DNA of 64,000 nucleotides from CAXBDP01 sp041689935. GTDB taxonomy: Bacteria > Bacteroidota > Bacteroidia > Cytophagales > Cyclobacteriaceae. Each line of letters begins with the position of its first letter. Positions within the stretch are counted from its first letter, which is position 1. The notes beneath the pieces were generated by a model that was given only the letters and a program-made list of their open reading frames with translations, did no database searches and was not told the origin of the DNA. The stretch is taken from NCBI GenBank assembly GCA_041689935.1, contig JBDNFI010000007.1, positions 1 through 64,000 on the forward strand, read 5' to 3'. A program made the translations under genes and the position numbers. Of the stretch, positions 1-7,589 are shown piece after piece.

Positions 1-63
1 GCAGGAAGATTTGTCTCCAAATTGCTTTTCAAAGGTTTTTCGGTCTAATTGAAGTAGTTTCAT
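1..63 (-). CDS. 5' end of a gene running off the window
   Basis: Reading leftwards, an ATG at 63-61 opens a frame that stays open to the window edge (21 codons, beginning MKLLQLDRKTF). The rest lies outside, so no function can be given. It would be divergent from the small gene at 127. The start is plausible but rests only on the open frame and on the AT-rich spacer that follows. Confidence 0.4.
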   Translation of the reverse strand, partial: MKLLQLDRKTFEKQFGDKSSC

Positions 64-126
64 ACGGGTGATTTTATACTCTAATATACTACTTAATATA
101 TTGATAAACAATGTTTAGTGGCCTAA

Positions 127-357
127 ATGAGTAACCCTATTATGTATAATGTAGATACTAGTAATGCTACTATTTTTTGGATTGGTACTGCGTTTTTTAC
201 CTGGGTTACTTTTTATGCTTATTTTTCATTTTTGAGAGTTTACAACCAAGGCTGGGTCAAAACCTTATTCAAGTTTACCCTGGTTGGGTATGTTTACTTT
301 ACCGCACTCCTCTTTTTATTGGCATTTGAACTGTACACTTCCATTCTGCTTTTTTGA
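127..357 (+). CDS. small two-TM membrane protein, possible DUF3667 tail remnant
   Basis: A 76-residue protein with two hydrophobic segments (about residues 15-38 and 50-75) separated by a short basic stretch around RVYNQGWVKTLFK. That stretch followed by a hydrophobic end resembles the C-terminus of DUF3667 membrane proteins, which are normally about three times longer. The frame upstream of 127 is closed by several stops, so this is either a genuine small protein or the surviving 3' part of a truncated gene. The similarity is a recollection of the family pattern, not a search result. Confidence 0.4.
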   Translation: MSNPIMYNVDTSNATIFWIGTAFFTWVTFYAYFSFLRVYNQGWVKTLFKFTLVGYVYFTALLFLLAFELYTSILLF

Positions 358-386
358 AATCCTCCTATACAAAAGCCGATGGGAAA

Positions 387-1448
387 TTAAACTTGTTCTT
401 TTTGTCTGACCGAGTTATCCGAAATCACTTTGTATTTAATGAGATTGAAAGAGAGTATTGATTTTCCTTCGAAGGATTGTTCGGGTGAAGTTTTAAGGCT
501 AATTCTCTTGCCTTGTGGGTCGGCAAGCTTGATGATTTGATGATCTCCAAAATAGGATACTTTGAAAATGGAGCCTTGTAGCGGGAAATCATCTCCATTA
601 CCCAAAGCTACATGCTCAGGCCTAAAGAGTAATTGTACTTCGCTTGTATATTGGTAAGCGTATGAGTCAGGTAAAAAGCCAAAAGGTGTAAGAAATCCTC
701 CATCCTTAGCAGTGGCCATAATTGCATTCTGTTTGCCAAAAAAGTTGGCTACATAGGCATTTACAGGTTCTTCGTATAGACTTTTGGGAGTACCAATTTG
801 CTGCAATAAGCCATTGTGCAGTATGGCGACGCGGTCGGCAGTTGATAAGGCATCGCGTGTATCATGTGTTACAAATACTGCTGTAACCTTCGTTTTCTTG
901 ATAATCTGCCTTATTTCCTCCCGCACTTGATCCTTGAGCAAGGCATCAAGATTGCTAAATGGCTCATCTAAAAGAATGATGGAAGGATTTGGCGCGATGG
1001 CTCTTGCCAAGGCAACCCTTTGTTGCTGTCCGCCAGAAAGCTGATGTGGATATTTTTTGAAATTCTCATTCAACCCTACCATTTGCAAGGTTTCTTTAGC
1101 GACTTGCTCTGCATTGATATGCCTACCTGCCAGTCCAAACTTCACATTATCTAGTACATTCAGATGTGGAAACAACGCGTAATCTTGAAAGACCATTCCA
1201 ACATTTCGTTCATTGGCAGGCACCGATTTTTGACCATCGACTATGTGCATTCCAGATAGGGAAATATGCCCGTTGTCTGGGTGCTCAAGGCCAGCGATAA
1301 GTCTCAGAAGGGTCGTTTTACCAGAGCCACTTTCACCCACCAAAGCCAATATTTCGCCAGATTCCACCTCCAAGGACACATTGTTCACAGCAAAGTTGTC
1401 TGCCTTGGAGTACCTTTTGGTAATATTTTGAAGCTTCAGTATAACCAT
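387..1448 (-). CDS. fbpC: ferric iron ABC transporter ATPase
   Basis: The cytoplasmic ATPase that powers ferric iron import across the inner membrane. At 353 aa it has the usual FbpC length: nucleotide-binding domain in the first ~235 residues, then a TOBE-like C-terminal domain. Visible motifs are Walker A GESGSGKTT (38-46), Q-loop FQDY (87-90), signature LSGGQ (137-141), Walker B IILLDEP (157-163) and the H-loop TH (194-195). It is the last gene of the fbpABC operon, 18 nt after the permease stop. The neighbouring permease and Fbp-type binding protein favour iron over spermidine or sulfate. A GCGGGAGG octamer lies inside the codons for VREEI. Confidence 0.93.
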   Translation of the reverse strand: MVILKLQNITKRYSKADNFAVNNVSLEVESGEILALVGESGSGKTTLLRLIAGLEHPDNGHISLSGMHIVDGQKSVPANERNVGMVFQDYALFPHLNVLDNVKFGLAGRHINAEQVAKETLQMVGLNENFKKYPHQLSGGQQQRVALARAIAPNPSIILLDEPFSNLDALLKDQVREEIRQIIKKTKVTAVFVTHDTRDALSTADRVAILHNGLLQQIGTPKSLYEEPVNAYVANFFGKQNAIMATAKDGGFLTPFGFLPDSYAYQYTSEVQLLFRPEHVALGNGDDFPLQGSIFKVSYFGDHQIIKLADPQGKRISLKTSPEQSFEGKSILSFNLIKYKVISDNSVRQKEQV

Positions 1449-1466
1449 TGTGAAAAAGATAATTGC

Positions 1467-3101
1467 TTAGCCATTATTCTTTCTGATTAATTTGTTGAGG
1501 AATATTATAGGCAAAATTCCTGTCAATATAATCACCAAAGAAGCATTGGCAGATTCCGCGATCATTTCATTTGTTGCCATATCAAAAGCCTTCGTGGCTA
1601 ATGTATGATAGTTAAATGGACGCAAGATTAGAGTCAAAGGTAATTCTTTTAGCACATCTACAAATACTAATAATATGCCGCTTAACATACTTGTCTTTAT
1701 AAGTGGGAGGTCAATTTTCCACAATGTGCGCATCGAACCTTGGCCTAGTAGGCGACTTGCTTCATTCACATGGATGCCAATTTTCTGAAAACCAGCATCT
1801 AATGGATTATAGCCTACTGCCATAAATCGTACAATGTAGGCAAAAACCAACGCAAATAAAGTACCTGAAAAAATGAGTCCAACTGATTCTGGAGTGAAAA
1901 TACGCATTAGCGATTTGTCTAAATTCAGCAGTGGAATCATAATGCCTACTGCGATCACTGCACCAGGGATAGCGTACCCAAGGGTGGCTATTTTTGTTAT
2001 ATTCTTTACCCATGCAAAAGGACAAAGGCGGAGCGCATACAGGAGGACAATAGATAATACCACCACAGCGATACCCGTTCCTGCTGCCAGCGTAAAGCTT
2101 CTATAAATGAGTAAAAAGAAATCTACACTCGCTACTTTTTGCCAAGTAAGATTCACCCAATAGAGAATTTGCAATAATGGTAGCCCAAAGCTCATAAGAA
2201 AGATGGTTGCACAAACTCCAAAGAAAAGAAATTTTAATCCTTTGCGGGCTTGAATTCTTTCAAAGGGTTTGCTCATCGAATTGGCTTGAGAATATTTTCT
2301 ATTGCCTCTTTGCAAACTTTCCAAATACAGTAATACGAGCACAAAAAGCATTAAAATGGCCGCCAAATAAATGGCCGTAGTGGCATCGCCCATAGAAAAC
2401 CATGCTCGAAATATACCAGTTGTGAACGTGTTCACGCCGAAGTATTTAACAGTCCCATAGTCATTTAATACCTCCATGGAGGCCAACGCAATGCCAGCAA
2501 CAATTGCCGGACGGGCCATCGGAAGGGCTACTTTCAAAAAGGTACGTAGACGGCTGCTTCCAAGCAGTGCGGAAGCTTCCTGTAAGGTGCGTGATTGCTG
2601 CAAAAATGAAGAGCGACTGATCACGAAAATATATGGAAATAAAGTAATAGATAGGATGAAAATTGCTCCAGGCAAGTTCATAATATCTATTAAACTTCCT
2701 TTTGTTACTATCCCTAGATTGTTTCTCAGAAAAGAATTTACTGGGCCAGTATATTCCAGCATGCCCGTGTAGGTATAGGCCATGATATAGGCAGGAAATC
2801 CAAGCGGGAGGATTAGCAGCCATTCAAAATATCGACGGCCAGGAAATTCGTAAGCGGATACCAGCCATGCAGCACTGATGCCAATAAGTGAGGCAAATAT
2901 TGCAACTCCAACCAGTAGTATAAGGGTGTTCTTAAAATAGTCAAGGAGCTGTGTGTCTACCAGATGGTTCCAGCTTTCGCCAGGTACGGCAAATAATTTC
3001 ACCAAAATAGTGAAAATAGGAATGGACACAAGCAGCAATACAATGATTGCTGCTAATGCCCATCTATTCCACCAATAGTACCTTTGTTTGGCTATTTCCA
3101 A
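1467..3101 (-). CDS. fbpB: ferric iron ABC transporter permease, two-domain
   Basis: Inner-membrane channel of the iron importer. The 544-aa protein is a tandem fusion of two permease units, about twelve hydrophobic segments in all, as usual for FbpB. Each half carries an EAA-type coupling loop: EASALLGSSRLRTF near residue 180 and EASRLLGQGSMRTL near residue 435. It lies 24 nt downstream of fbpA and 18 nt upstream of fbpC in the same orientation, so a three-gene operon is almost certain. Starts at ATG 3101-3099. Confidence 0.92.
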   Translation of the reverse strand: MEIAKQRYYWWNRWALAAIIVLLLVSIPIFTILVKLFAVPGESWNHLVDTQLLDYFKNTLILLVGVAIFASLIGISAAWLVSAYEFPGRRYFEWLLILPLGFPAYIMAYTYTGMLEYTGPVNSFLRNNLGIVTKGSLIDIMNLPGAIFILSITLFPYIFVISRSSFLQQSRTLQEASALLGSSRLRTFLKVALPMARPAIVAGIALASMEVLNDYGTVKYFGVNTFTTGIFRAWFSMGDATTAIYLAAILMLFVLVLLYLESLQRGNRKYSQANSMSKPFERIQARKGLKFLFFGVCATIFLMSFGLPLLQILYWVNLTWQKVASVDFFLLIYRSFTLAAGTGIAVVVLSIVLLYALRLCPFAWVKNITKIATLGYAIPGAVIAVGIMIPLLNLDKSLMRIFTPESVGLIFSGTLFALVFAYIVRFMAVGYNPLDAGFQKIGIHVNEASRLLGQGSMRTLWKIDLPLIKTSMLSGILLVFVDVLKELPLTLILRPFNYHTLATKAFDMATNEMIAESANASLVIILTGILPIIFLNKLIRKNNG

Positions 3102-3125
3102 AGCTGCTTCTATTATACGATCACT

Positions 3126-4160
3126 TTATTTCCAACCCACACGGTCGTAAATCATCACTGCCTTTTCGTTATTTTCACCTAAAACAGAAAGATTCAATTC
3201 ATCTAACTTGAAACTACCCCAGCTTTTGAGCAGTTCCGAAAGCTCAACATTCGGATTTACAGGATATTCAAAATTGATATTGGCTAATGTACTTTGAGCT
3301 GATTCTCCCGAAAGAAATTCAATCAATTTAATTGCATTTTCTCTGTTAGGCGCATTTTTCGTAACTCCCGCTCCTGAGATATTTACATGGGTGCCTCTGC
3401 CATCCTGATTCGGGAAAAATAAACCAACTTGTTCAGCCGCTTTTCTTTCTTCCTCATTTGCATCGTTTAGCATTATGCCGATATAATAGGTATTTACAAT
3501 AGCAACATCTCCTTCACCAGCAGCAACCGCCTTTACTTGATCTCTATCGTTTCCCTTAGGCTCACGAGCCATATTAGCCAATACGCTTGCAGCCCATTGC
3601 TCAGCGCCATCTTCCTTGTTTGCAGCAATTATCGAAGCCATCAAGGATTGGTTGTAAATGTTCTCAGAGCTTCTAGTTAATAATCTACCTTTCCAATTTT
3701 CATTGGCAAGGTCTTCGTAAGTGCTCAGTTCCTCTACGTTTACACGCTCCTTGCTGTAGGCAAGTATGCGGGCACGAAATGTCAAACCAAACCAATAACC
3801 TTCTGAATTTCTGAATTGCGTAGGAATGTTTTGATCGATGATATCTGATTGTACTGTTTGCAACAATCCTTTTTCATTCGCACGATGTAGTCTGCCTGCA
3901 TCCACTGTAATGAGTATATCTGCTGGAGAACCTTCACCTTCTAATTCTAATTTTTGGATGAGCTCATCTGCACTGGCGCTTACCACATTTACAGCTATTC
4001 CAGTCTCTTGAGTAAACTGATCAAATAATTGCTGATCAGCTTCATAATGACGATGTGTATATACATTTACCACTTCTGGTTCTTTTTCGTTACTGCTTTC
4101 GCATGATACTATTGCCATCCACGCAATACCCAAAAGAGCTACTTTAAATACTGATTTCAT
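3126..4160 (-). CDS. fbpA: ferric iron-binding lipoprotein
   Basis: Substrate-binding protein that delivers Fe(III) to FbpB. A lipobox ending at Cys20 (AIVSC) indicates a membrane-anchored lipoprotein, as expected where the importer has no soluble periplasmic pool. The mature protein has the extracellular solute-binding family 1 fold. The paired tyrosines 225-226 in NTYYIG match the Fe(III)-coordinating Tyr pair of FbpA proteins, and VYTHRHYEAD near residue 33 is the typical N-terminal FbpA pattern. First gene of the operon. A 21-bp palindrome about 90 nt upstream is the likely metal-responsive operator. Confidence 0.93.
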   Translation of the reverse strand: MKSVFKVALLGIAWMAIVSCESSNEKEPEVVNVYTHRHYEADQQLFDQFTQETGIAVNVVSASADELIQKLELEGEGSPADILITVDAGRLHRANEKGLLQTVQSDIIDQNIPTQFRNSEGYWFGLTFRARILAYSKERVNVEELSTYEDLANENWKGRLLTRSSENIYNQSLMASIIAANKEDGAEQWAASVLANMAREPKGNDRDQVKAVAAGEGDVAIVNTYYIGIMLNDANEEERKAAEQVGLFFPNQDGRGTHVNISGAGVTKNAPNRENAIKLIEFLSGESAQSTLANINFEYPVNPNVELSELLKSWGSFKLDELNLSVLGENNEKAVMIYDRVGWK

Positions 4161-4250
4161 TATTATGTTGTTAAATTAGGTTGAAATTTTTTCCGTTTTT
4201 TGAACGAGAAGCTGTGCTTGACAAATCCATTCACTGGCAAAATTAAATGT

Positions 4251-4271
4251 TATTTAGATTAAATCTAAATA
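4251..4271. promoter_or_regulatory. palindromic operator upstream of fbpABC
   Basis: A perfect inverted repeat: tatttagatt, one central base, then aatctaaata. It lies about 90 bp upstream of the fbpA start. The outer TTTAG...CTAAA ends resemble boxes bound by DtxR/MntR-family metalloregulators more than classical Fur boxes. Binding by such a repressor under iron sufficiency is inferred from position and symmetry. Confidence 0.5.
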
Positions 4272-4421
4272 AATACAATTTTTTTCTGCTATAGTGCGAA
4301 GATAATTTTGGAATGGGGTGAAATTGAAATCGGCTGTTGGTTATAATCACGAAAGTAGGGCAATAGGAGTAAAGACTTTATGCGTAATGTCAGTAAATTT
4401 ATTGATTAGGATAATTAAATT

Positions 4422-5144
4422 TCACCAATCCAACGTATATCTGCCACCATTTGTAAAGGCGATACTGGCGGTATTCCCACCATTAAAAGTGATAATTCCA
4501 TCAAAGTTGAAAAAACCACCACTAATTGAAGCTCCACTGAAAAGGAAATTGGCAGTTCCCGATGACACTTGAATGGAAACTTTATCAATGTTTATATTGG
4601 TTCCTATCAGAGCTGTAGTAGCGACAAACCCATCGAAGAGATCATTTCCTGCTCTATAGGAGCCTTCAGTATTGGTAGTGAGGTTGATGGAATATTGTTC
4701 ATTCGAAGCATCGAAACCAGATACATATATACTGGTTTCTATTTTTTCATTTGCCGAAAGTGCATCCGCCAAGTATCTCCGATTACCTTTCAGTGTACTG
4801 GTCAATTCGAATGGATTTTCATTCAAATCGCAAGTGTTTTCCAATTTCCAATTATAATTGTAGGAATTTCTATTGTCAAGCACTTGGTTCAGTGTAGAAT
4901 CTTTCGCTACATCACAACCTAAGCTTGAAGCAATTTGAGCTTTTATGATCGTTGCTTCAAGTTGAGTAATCAGTCCACCTACATTTGGCAAAATAATACC
5001 TTCAAGCGTCTTAATCACGTCTTCTTCGAGAATAGGCGTGGGCGTGGGAGGATCATCTACTTGACAGGATAAAAGAGTAAAAAGCAAAGCAGCTACTACA
5101 AGGATAGGAAAATTACGTTTAAAAAAAGATTGTCGAATAAGCAT
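4422..5144 (-). CDS. putative lipoprotein of unknown function
   Basis: Not recognised. The start at 5144 is preferred over the upstream 5168 because it places a standard signal (basic N-terminus, hydrophobic core, lipobox LLSC with Cys about 27 residues in). After a Pro/Thr-rich linker come about 50 helical-looking residues with one Cys, then a Gly/Asn/Thr/Ser-rich C-terminal half that looks like repetitive beta structure (GTANFLFSGA, FNFDGIITFNGG). It ends in RYTLDW. Probably exported and membrane-anchored. It faces the fbp operator region and shows no clear functional link to it. Confidence 0.6.
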   Translation of the reverse strand: MLIRQSFFKRNFPILVVAALLFTLLSCQVDDPPTPTPILEEDVIKTLEGIILPNVGGLITQLEATIIKAQIASSLGCDVAKDSTLNQVLDNRNSYNYNWKLENTCDLNENPFELTSTLKGNRRYLADALSANEKIETSIYVSGFDASNEQYSINLTTNTEGSYRAGNDLFDGFVATTALIGTNINIDKVSIQVSSGTANFLFSGASISGGFFNFDGIITFNGGNTASIAFTNGGRYTLDW

Positions 5145-5213
5145 GTAAGTTCCTTTAACAATGTGCATTCAAAAGTAGCAGTACGCTTCTTAGCAACCAA
5201 GGGTTTTTAAATG

Positions 5214-5221
5214 GCGGGAGG
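5214..5221 (+). repeat. intergenic copy of the GCGGGAGG octamer
   Basis: One of only two intergenic copies of the over-represented octamer (the other is at 26858-26865). It lies outside any gene I can support, which shows the word is not simply a by-product of a codon pair. Confidence 0.7.
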
Positions 5222-5351
5222 TTAATTTTTCACCTTAATTATCTCCACCAATTATTAGCTATTTTCATGAAGTACAGCGATTAAAAATCGTATTTGATAT
5301 GCCCTTGAGAAATCTTGCAGCTAATTTAATTTAAAAGGAATGGAGGCAATA

Positions 5352-5384
5352 AAAGGCCACTTGTTTACTGGAAACAAGTGGCCT
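5352..5384 (-). terminator. rho-independent terminator after the DoxX-like gene
   Basis: A perfect 13-bp stem (aggccacttgttt / aaacaagtggcct) with a 5-nt loop lies 19 nt past the stop of the minus-strand gene at 5403. Read on the minus strand it is followed by a T-rich tract (TTTTATT). The plus-strand side also has AAGTTTTT, so it may work in both directions. Confidence 0.8.
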
Positions 5385-5402
5385 AAGTTTTTGACAAGTC
5401 GC

Positions 5403-5765
5403 TTAATTTCGGAACCTTCCAGAAAAATAAAAGGCTGCTCCTGACAAGGCAATATCCTTTAATAAGCTACCCATTGAAGCTTGATCGCCGTCAATTGCTC
5501 CCGGCAAATGAATGGTAAGAGCAAATATCAATAGCATAATTCCCAAAAGGAGCATAGCTAGTGATGTTTGGGTTTTTAAAATCAAGCTAATCGCTGCTAA
5601 AATTAACCCTGCGCCAGAAAGGTAAACAAAAATAGTAGGAGCAGGTAAGTATGAAGGAACCATTCCTGACATGGAAGTGGAATTCATAAAATGGAAAATA
5701 CCAAAAATCATAATTGGTATGGCAAATAAAAATCTACCCATCATGGATAAGCTTTCTTCTTTCAT
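5403..5765 (-). CDS. DoxX-like membrane protein
   Basis: A 120-aa protein with four hydrophobic segments, the size and layout of the DoxX/DoxX-like family: a first helix containing IPIMIFGIFHF, a short amphipathic loop with the YLPAP region, then three helices. Family members are linked to quinone or redox functions, but most are uncharacterised. Monocistronic: it is followed by a strong terminator at 5352-5384 and preceded by ~100 bp of AT-rich DNA. Confidence 0.75.
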   Translation of the reverse strand: MKEESLSMMGRFLFAIPIMIFGIFHFMNSTSMSGMVPSYLPAPTIFVYLSGAGLILAAISLILKTQTSLAMLLLGIMLLIFALTIHLPGAIDGDQASMGSLLKDIALSGAAFYFSGRFRN

Positions 5766-5872
5766 GGTGTAATAAATTTGGTTAGTAGTACAATTTACAG
5801 ATTATTGTATTTCTATAAAACTTAAAGAAGAAATTTTATCTATTTAATTACCTGATTTGTAATTTCTTGGTT

Positions 5873-7465
5873 TTATTTATTTACCACTTTTCGTAAGAAT
5901 ATGCCTTCTGGATCTACGATAGGTCTTTCTGTGGTAAGAATGGAAATTGGCTGTTTCGAAAGCTCCATTACTTTAATACCGTCTTCGGTATGCACTTCCA
6001 TAGGGATACTAAAATTGATATTGGGAATGGAAATGCTGTATTCTCCATCTTCGCCCTCCCGCACAATCACCTCGGGCATCTCAGTAGTATTCATATAAAA
6101 GGCAAAAAAGTTGGTATAATCTTCGCCACTTTTCTTGTTTACCAAATCCACAAAATCTTGAGTAGTAATCCCATTCAAATAGGTGCTTTCAGGTGCGTTG
6201 GCTAGATCGTACAAGATTCCAAAAAATAGATCGTCACCAAGCATTTGCCAGAGCATGTGCATCACAAAGGCACCTTTGCCATAAATATCTGAATGGTAAG
6301 CAGCCACAGAATTGACCTCCCGCCCCATTACGATTGGCTTTTGGTTGGTCACATTATTCCTGGTTTGGCTCATTTTTTTCCAGTACTCATCCCAGCCGAA
6401 GTTTGTGTATAGATATAAGGCATCCGAGAAGGCACATATTCCTTCATGAATCCAAAAATCCGCCCAATCGGAAGCGGTTACTTTATTTGCCCACCATTCA
6501 TGACCCAGCTCATGTAGCAGCAGCCAATCATAGGTTTGGCCTTGAGTTACGGTAAATCTATATTCGTTCCCATAAGCATTGATGGTTTGATGCTCCATAC
6601 CCAAATAGGGTGTTTCTACCAGTCCAAATTTTTCTTTTGCAAATGGATATTCGCCAAAGTATTGTTCATGATGAGTCAAATTATCAACCGATAATTCAGC
6701 CATAGTTTGCAGTTTGTCTGCATTCTCTTCTAGTAAGTAGACAGCTACTTTCACAGGATTATTGTCCACCGAAGTATAGGAGGTGGTGTAATTCGCAAAC
6801 TTGCCGATAGTAAAATTGATGCTGTAGTTATTGATTGGATATTGGGTAAACCAAGTGAAAGCGGTCAAGCCATTTTCAAGCTGAATTTCAGATTCGAGTA
6901 ATCCATTGCCGATGGCTTGATAGCCCTTGGGTACGTTTATGGTCATGCGCACTGAGTCGGGCTTGTCGCTTGGCTGATCCTTGCAAGGCATAAAAATATC
7001 AGCACCATCGTTCTGGCAACTCAAACCAACCCAATGGTTGCCATTGGGACTTTTTTTAAAGGTAAACCCTCCTTCCCAAGGCGGATTCGGTGCTATTGGC
7101 ACCAGTCCACCATAGTGAATCCTGAGTTTCACCAAGCCATTTTCAATCAAATTTTTGTCGACGGGAATCCTAATTTTCCCGTTTTCATGTTTGAATGATA
7201 GATTTTGATTGCCAGAAGTTATTTCCTCGATCGTGTAAGCATTTACCAAATCCAACTCCCAGTGCGTTTGCGCCGATAACTGGGCGAATACAATGTCTAC
7301 TTGTGCTATGAGGGTCTTTTGTTCGGGATCAAGTGTCAAATCAAGCGCATAATAGTACATATCCATTGCCGCTTGTGATTCGTTGAGTGGACCACCTGAA
7401 CTCGGTCTTTGAGCAAGAGCGAGTATGGGAAGGCTTATTAGTAGCAGTGTGAGCAAATTCTTCAT
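5873..7465 (-). CDS. exported M1-family metallo-aminopeptidase
   Basis: Zinc aminopeptidase of the gluzincin M1 family. A signal peptide covers about residues 1-18. The N-terminal beta domain is followed by the catalytic domain with an exopeptidase substrate-recognition motif in GAMEN-like form (LGMEHQ, 288-293), the zinc site HELGH (His318, Glu319, His322) and the third ligand Glu341. At 530 aa it lacks the long helical C-terminal domain of PepN-type enzymes and fits the short secreted M1 peptidases common in Bacteroidota. Likely role: trimming peptides in the periplasm or outside the cell. Stands alone. Two GCGGGAGG octamers lie in the coding sequence. Confidence 0.92.
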   Translation of the reverse strand: MKNLLTLLLISLPILALAQRPSSGGPLNESQAAMDMYYYALDLTLDPEQKTLIAQVDIVFAQLSAQTHWELDLVNAYTIEEITSGNQNLSFKHENGKIRIPVDKNLIENGLVKLRIHYGGLVPIAPNPPWEGGFTFKKSPNGNHWVGLSCQNDGADIFMPCKDQPSDKPDSVRMTINVPKGYQAIGNGLLESEIQLENGLTAFTWFTQYPINNYSINFTIGKFANYTTSYTSVDNNPVKVAVYLLEENADKLQTMAELSVDNLTHHEQYFGEYPFAKEKFGLVETPYLGMEHQTINAYGNEYRFTVTQGQTYDWLLLHELGHEWWANKVTASDWADFWIHEGICAFSDALYLYTNFGWDEYWKKMSQTRNNVTNQKPIVMGREVNSVAAYHSDIYGKGAFVMHMLWQMLGDDLFFGILYDLANAPESTYLNGITTQDFVDLVNKKSGEDYTNFFAFYMNTTEMPEVIVREGEDGEYSISIPNINFSIPMEVHTEDGIKVMELSKQPISILTTERPIVDPEGIFLRKVVNK

Positions 7466-7546
7466 AGTCTGAAATTTTTGTTAGGGCAATTTACAAATTT
7501 GAATCCTTACTATTTTCGAGAATTTATTTAAAGGCAAAAAAATATT

Positions 7547-7554
7547 TATCCTTG
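7547..7554 (+). promoter_or_regulatory. candidate -7 element for the oxoprolinase gene
   Basis: TATCCTTG matches the Bacteroidota -7 consensus TAnnTTTG at seven of eight positions and lies 35 bp upstream of the ATG at 7590. No clear -33 TTTG is visible at the right distance, so this is only a candidate. Confidence 0.3.
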
Positions 7555-7589
7555 CACAATCTGTTTTTCATTCCTTTATTCAATCTCAA

